A stretch of 64,000 bases of DNA from Whitmania pigra (taxonomy: Eukaryota; Annelida; Clitellata; Hirudinida; Haemopidae), in the NCBI GenBank assembly GCA_021613335.1, contig JAJTWR010000021.1:2376001-2440000 (forward strand), given 5' to 3'. Made by a program: the position numbers and the translations under genes. The notes beneath the pieces were generated by a model. That model worked only from the letters and a program-made list of their open reading frames with translations, did no database searches and was not told the DNA's origin. The number at the start of each line of letters is the position of its first letter. Position 1 is the first letter of the stretch. Shown here one piece after another: positions 60,561 to 64,000 of the stretch.

Positions 60561-62559
60561 TGCGATTAGTTTCGTGCTTAGAGCATAAGAGTATGCGGGT
60601 TGGCCGAATGGGTTGTGTTCTTGCATTATTGCATAAACAGGCTACATAAAACAAATCTTGTAAATCTCGACTATATGTTTACGTCGACATATCGCTGAAC
60701 AGTTTCTATATATTTACTAGCGGATTACAAAAATTTACATTTTCCCGAATATTTTAGTTTAATGTTGCCTCTGCCTTAAATAAAATTGCTTGCAGATGAC
60801 AGTAAAGAGTTGGGCGGCTGAAGTTTTTTGCAGTAGTCTCACGAATTATTCTTAAGATGATTATCCACAGGTCAAGAGGCGTGGTCTTGTCCATAATGAA
60901 ATAGAAAATAACTTTTAGAAAACAACCAAATATTATTTTATTTGCAAAATTAAAAATATAAATAATAAAAAATTATAAATATTTGAAAGCTCTTGTAACG
61001 CACTTCACCAACCTAAAAATAGCTTTTTTCAATAGCCCGGAACTGTTTATCCGGAAAACAAGCTAAAGTGAACTAAGATTAAATTATTAACCCAACCCTA
61101 ACCCAACAAGAACTCGCCCTGCCACCGCGAGAGGCAAAGCCTTATCCACTACACCAAACCCGACGCAATCGCATTGTTCTACAGACACCATAACTCAAAC
61201 CATCTATTCCTCATTAATATTCAACGCTTCCTGATTGGCTGGATCACTAGTATGATCGGGCCTCTTGACCTAGATGAATAATTGATTACTGCTGCAAACA
61301 ACTCCAGCCGAGCAGGACAATGGTTCAGTCAACTAGGACAAATACAAGTTTAACTTTATAATAAGCAAAACACAAAATTTTTAAGGGCCTTCTTAGTCAT
61401 AATAAGACTAATAAAAGTTAATTGATAAGGTGTATTTTGATATCCTAGCTTCATGCTGTAATCCAGAGAGGGGGGTCTTCGGGTGGTATTCCAAGAGCTG
61501 CAGGGATGGTTGGGTAAATATAAGTAAAGGTGGTGCATTCCATAAATTCCATACATCAGGTTAGTATATGTTGGCATGAGTGATGCTTAGATGAATGAAG
61601 GCCTAACAGAAAAGAGAGTTCTTGAATTTTAAGCCCATGCTTTGAATGAAGACAGCTCAAAAAATAGTAATAGATAAATAAGCCAGAGCATTTAAATCAT
61701 TACCAAAAATGGAATAAATTCACTGAGCATGGACGACAAGGCATACATTAAAATGAACAAAGTGATGTTACTTTTGTGAATAGCATGCAAACCTAAAGCT
61801 TACACAAATTCGAAAATGATTTTCATTAGTAATGCATTATTTGCTATATCATACTCTCACAATTTAAAAATGGTAAAACGTAATAATAATAAAATGAGTA
61901 GCGTATTTTCAAAATTCATGATTGGTATGTAAAAAGCAGTCAGAAAACAAAGGAATGAATTTGGAAATTTAATTTTGAAGGCCCTCTGTATATTTTGTCA
62001 AGTAGATTTCTATTTCTGATTGGTTCTTGAAATCCTGTAATTATCAAGCAAATAAATAAAATCAAATTATAAAACTAAAATTTATAAAAAATAAAAATTA
62101 ATGAGCCCTTACTAAAGGAAATTCCCTCTATAGATATGTGCTTACCGTGCCAAGGATTGTTAAAAGGATGATAGTCACCCAATACGATTTGTGCTCATTG
62201 CTAAAAAACTATGTTCACCACATTAAAAATGAATTTAATAATATTTATACATAATTATTATTAACCATTTACCTTGTTATATTTTCATTTAAACAATTTC
62301 TTTGCTAAAACAAGATTGCCAACTGCGCATTGTAAATAAATTTTATTTTTATTTAATCATCATGTTCAAATGGAGTTCAGATTCATTAAGAAAGAACCCC
62401 AGAAAGAAACGTGCATGCCGATGCCAAAATGAGAAATGGCAAAAAATAGAGTTATTTATCTGATTTAGAGCAGTGGCTCCCAGAACAAAGAAAGAGATGC
62501 CGAGGAGTTTAACAAAAAGCCATCAACTACAAAAGTCAGGATGTTGGCCCAAAACCAGA
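60561..62559. other. Intergenic, largely unrecognised
   Basis: Apart from the tRNA-like repeat at 61,085 and a pol III A-box-like GGTTGGCCGAATGGGTT at 60,598, nothing is recognised. Confidence 0.4.
61085..61165 (-). repeat. tRNA-like SINE head
   Basis: On minus GTTTGGTGTAGTGGATAAGG (good A-box), CTTTGCCTCTCGCGGTGG, then GGGCGAGTTC where the B-box would be, ending in TTAGGGTTGGG. It does not fold as a complete tRNA, so SINE is the better reading. Confidence 0.45.
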
Positions 62560-62885
62560 GATCAAAATTAACAATTTCAAAACAGACCACTCATGGATCT
62601 AAAAATTGATGAAAAGAAGCAGATTTTCGGTGAGGACCAGAAGAACTGTCTGACAAAGGCTTCCTGACGATTGGCAGTTTAAAATGCACTATTTTCGCCG
62701 ATTTGTAGCCGAGTAGATTGGCTCAAGAAATGTTAATGACCCTAACATCATTAAAGTGGATGAAGTTCCAATGGCTTTTGACATTCCTGCCACAAGAACA
62801 GTGGAAGCATCCGGCACCAGAAATGTGGCAATAACCACAATTGGTCACAAAAGGACATGTTTCATTGATGGATTTTAAGACTTAG
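62560..62885 (+). mobile_element. Pogo/Tigger-type transposase fragment
   Basis: In broken frames it reads IKVDEVPMAFDIPATRTVEA and AITTIGHKRTCF, equivalent to the first catalytic-Asp region of pogo-family DDE domains (DE-PM-FD and TTGH-KTRFT type motifs). Terminal repeats were not found. Confidence 0.7.
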
Positions 62886-63235
62886 CTAGTGATGAGAAAT
62901 AAATATTGGACTTCTGACCGATTCTTTGAATGTACATTATGTCTGTTAATAAATTGCTTAAAAATTTCAAAGAACTGATTCATGAGCGAGCTGCAATTTA
63001 CCAAAATTATTCATGACTCGTGAGTCACTTTGGTAGTGTGTTCTCTCTCCAATTCTTCTTTGAAATTAAATTTCATTTCAAAATTTGCATCAACTTCCTA
63101 CTTTGGAATGCAGATTGTTTACACATAATAAATTATGAGACAAAAGTGGTAACAAATTCGTTAATCACATATTTTAAAGGCACAAATCTTAAGAGACATT
63201 TTAAAACATTTTGAGATCAATTCTTGGAGCAGATA

Positions 63236-63500
63236 AAGATGTTAAGCCGATGTTCCATGCTGTGAGATGCAGCTTTACTGTGAAGATACAGGAAGGCTTC
63301 AGGAAGCTTAAAAAAAAATGATTTCTGCACAAGGGTGGTTTCCTTATGGAATAAACTAGATAAAGAAGCCATTCATGAGGATACGGTAGATAAATTTAAT
63401 ATACACCTAAGTAAATTTGACTATTAGAATTAAAAAGTGGTTTTTACACAGATCCAGCTCTTCTTAACCACTACAAATAATTGTTATGTTACGTTATGTT
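63236..63500 (+). mobile_element. CR1 LINE (family B) 3' fragment
   Basis: GTTTCCTTATGGAATAAACT, GATAAATTTAATATACACCT, TTCTTAACCACTACAAATAA and (TTATG)n align with 19,640-19,860. No frame remains. Confidence 0.8.
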
Positions 63501-63639
63501 AATTGTTGCACAGCCTCAGGCACATGACCAGCCTTCATGTGGACCGCAAAGTCATTTTTATTTAAATATTAAAATTTTAGTTTTTTACTTTACTCAAATA
63601 GGATAACAAATATGCCAAAGTTCAACAAAATCTATTGAC

Positions 63640-64000
63640 AAATTGACTGAATTGATTCAGAACAATATCGCTGTTGAATGTAGAAGGGAAAATATTTGTC
63701 TCTATCATGGCATCGAGGCTCACGGAGTTCGTGATGTCTAATCAGTATGTGGACATTTTAGTCCAAAAGGGAGGCATTCCAGGTGTACTCGATTGTATCG
63801 AGCATACCTCAACGATCTGGGTAGCTATCCAGAGAGCCAAGAGGAACCGGCTTAGTTTGTGGTTTGTCGTGTAGTTGGACCTAGCAAATGCAGACTGGTC
63901 AGTACCACACCAGCTCCTATGAAAAACATTGGAGGTCCATAATGTGCCTCAGCCCATTATTCACATCCTTCAGGAATAATGGGTTCATGATGTGGTTTTC
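63640..64000 (+). mobile_element. Non-LTR reverse-transcriptase fragment running off the window
   Basis: From 63,674 it reads NVEGKIFVSIMASRLTEFV, VQKGGIPGVLDCIEHTS and, after a stop, LDLANADWSVPHQLL. These are the blocks before and at the first catalytic aspartate of a non-LTR polymerase different from the CR1 and I types here, perhaps of the R2/NeSL kind. At least two in-frame stops. Confidence 0.65.

Overview
The window is animal nuclear DNA. It is AT-rich, its genes are split by GT-AG introns, and about half of the space between and inside genes is recognisable transposon debris. The gene set is housekeeping metazoan plus a Cys-loop receptor subunit of bilaterian type. TDRKH (piRNA pathway), DNAJC5 (synaptic) and a nicotinic-type receptor subunit point to an invertebrate bilaterian; I cannot name the phylum from this sequence alone. 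There is no sign of bacterial, organellar or plasmid DNA, and no CRISPR array, rRNA or intact tRNA gene.

Layout. 1-3.4 kb: TDRKH on the minus strand, running off the left edge. 5-7.2 kb: two opposed hAT elements. 9-16.7 kb: TMX3 on plus, whose 5.6-kb intron 9 holds a LINE, a SINE, a young Pol-less LTR retrotransposon and a Tigger/pogo remnant. 17-20 kb: an old hAT and a CR1 LINE with nested SINEs. 21.2-27.7 kb: DESI2 on plus, with a decayed gypsy element in its third intronic gap. 28.2-31.6 kb: casein kinase II alpha on minus. 33.1-34.8 kb: EF1-alpha on plus, tail-to-tail with DNAJC5 (34.9-35.8 kb, minus). 39.3-41.3 kb: PSMA2 on minus. 43.6-47.5 kb: HSP90B1/GRP94 on minus. 48.8-53.4 kb: a Tc1-type element and a 5'-truncated LINE with RNase H. 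55.6-58.4 kb: a non-alpha nicotinic receptor subunit on minus. 59-64 kb: further DNA-transposon and LINE remnants.

Exon models were built by hand from splice signals, reading phase and family similarity. TMX3 (424 aa), DESI2 (179), CSNK2A (364), EF1A (464), PSMA2 (235), HSP90B1 (791) and the receptor subunit (494) all close as uninterrupted frames with exon lengths summing to a multiple of three. The genes are independent transcription units. TMX3 and HSP90B1 both act in ER protein folding, but they are 30 kb apart on opposite strands.

The most interesting material is in the repeats. There is an LTR element with identical LTRs (bar one 20-bp indel) that carries only a SAP/coiled-coil Gag-like ORF. 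There are 56-59-bp micro-retroposons with perfect target-site duplications that consist of nothing but a LINE 3' tail. Two SINE families share their tails with LINEs in the same window, and one three-deep nest (hAT, then SINE 1, then SINE 2) has duplications at two of its levels.
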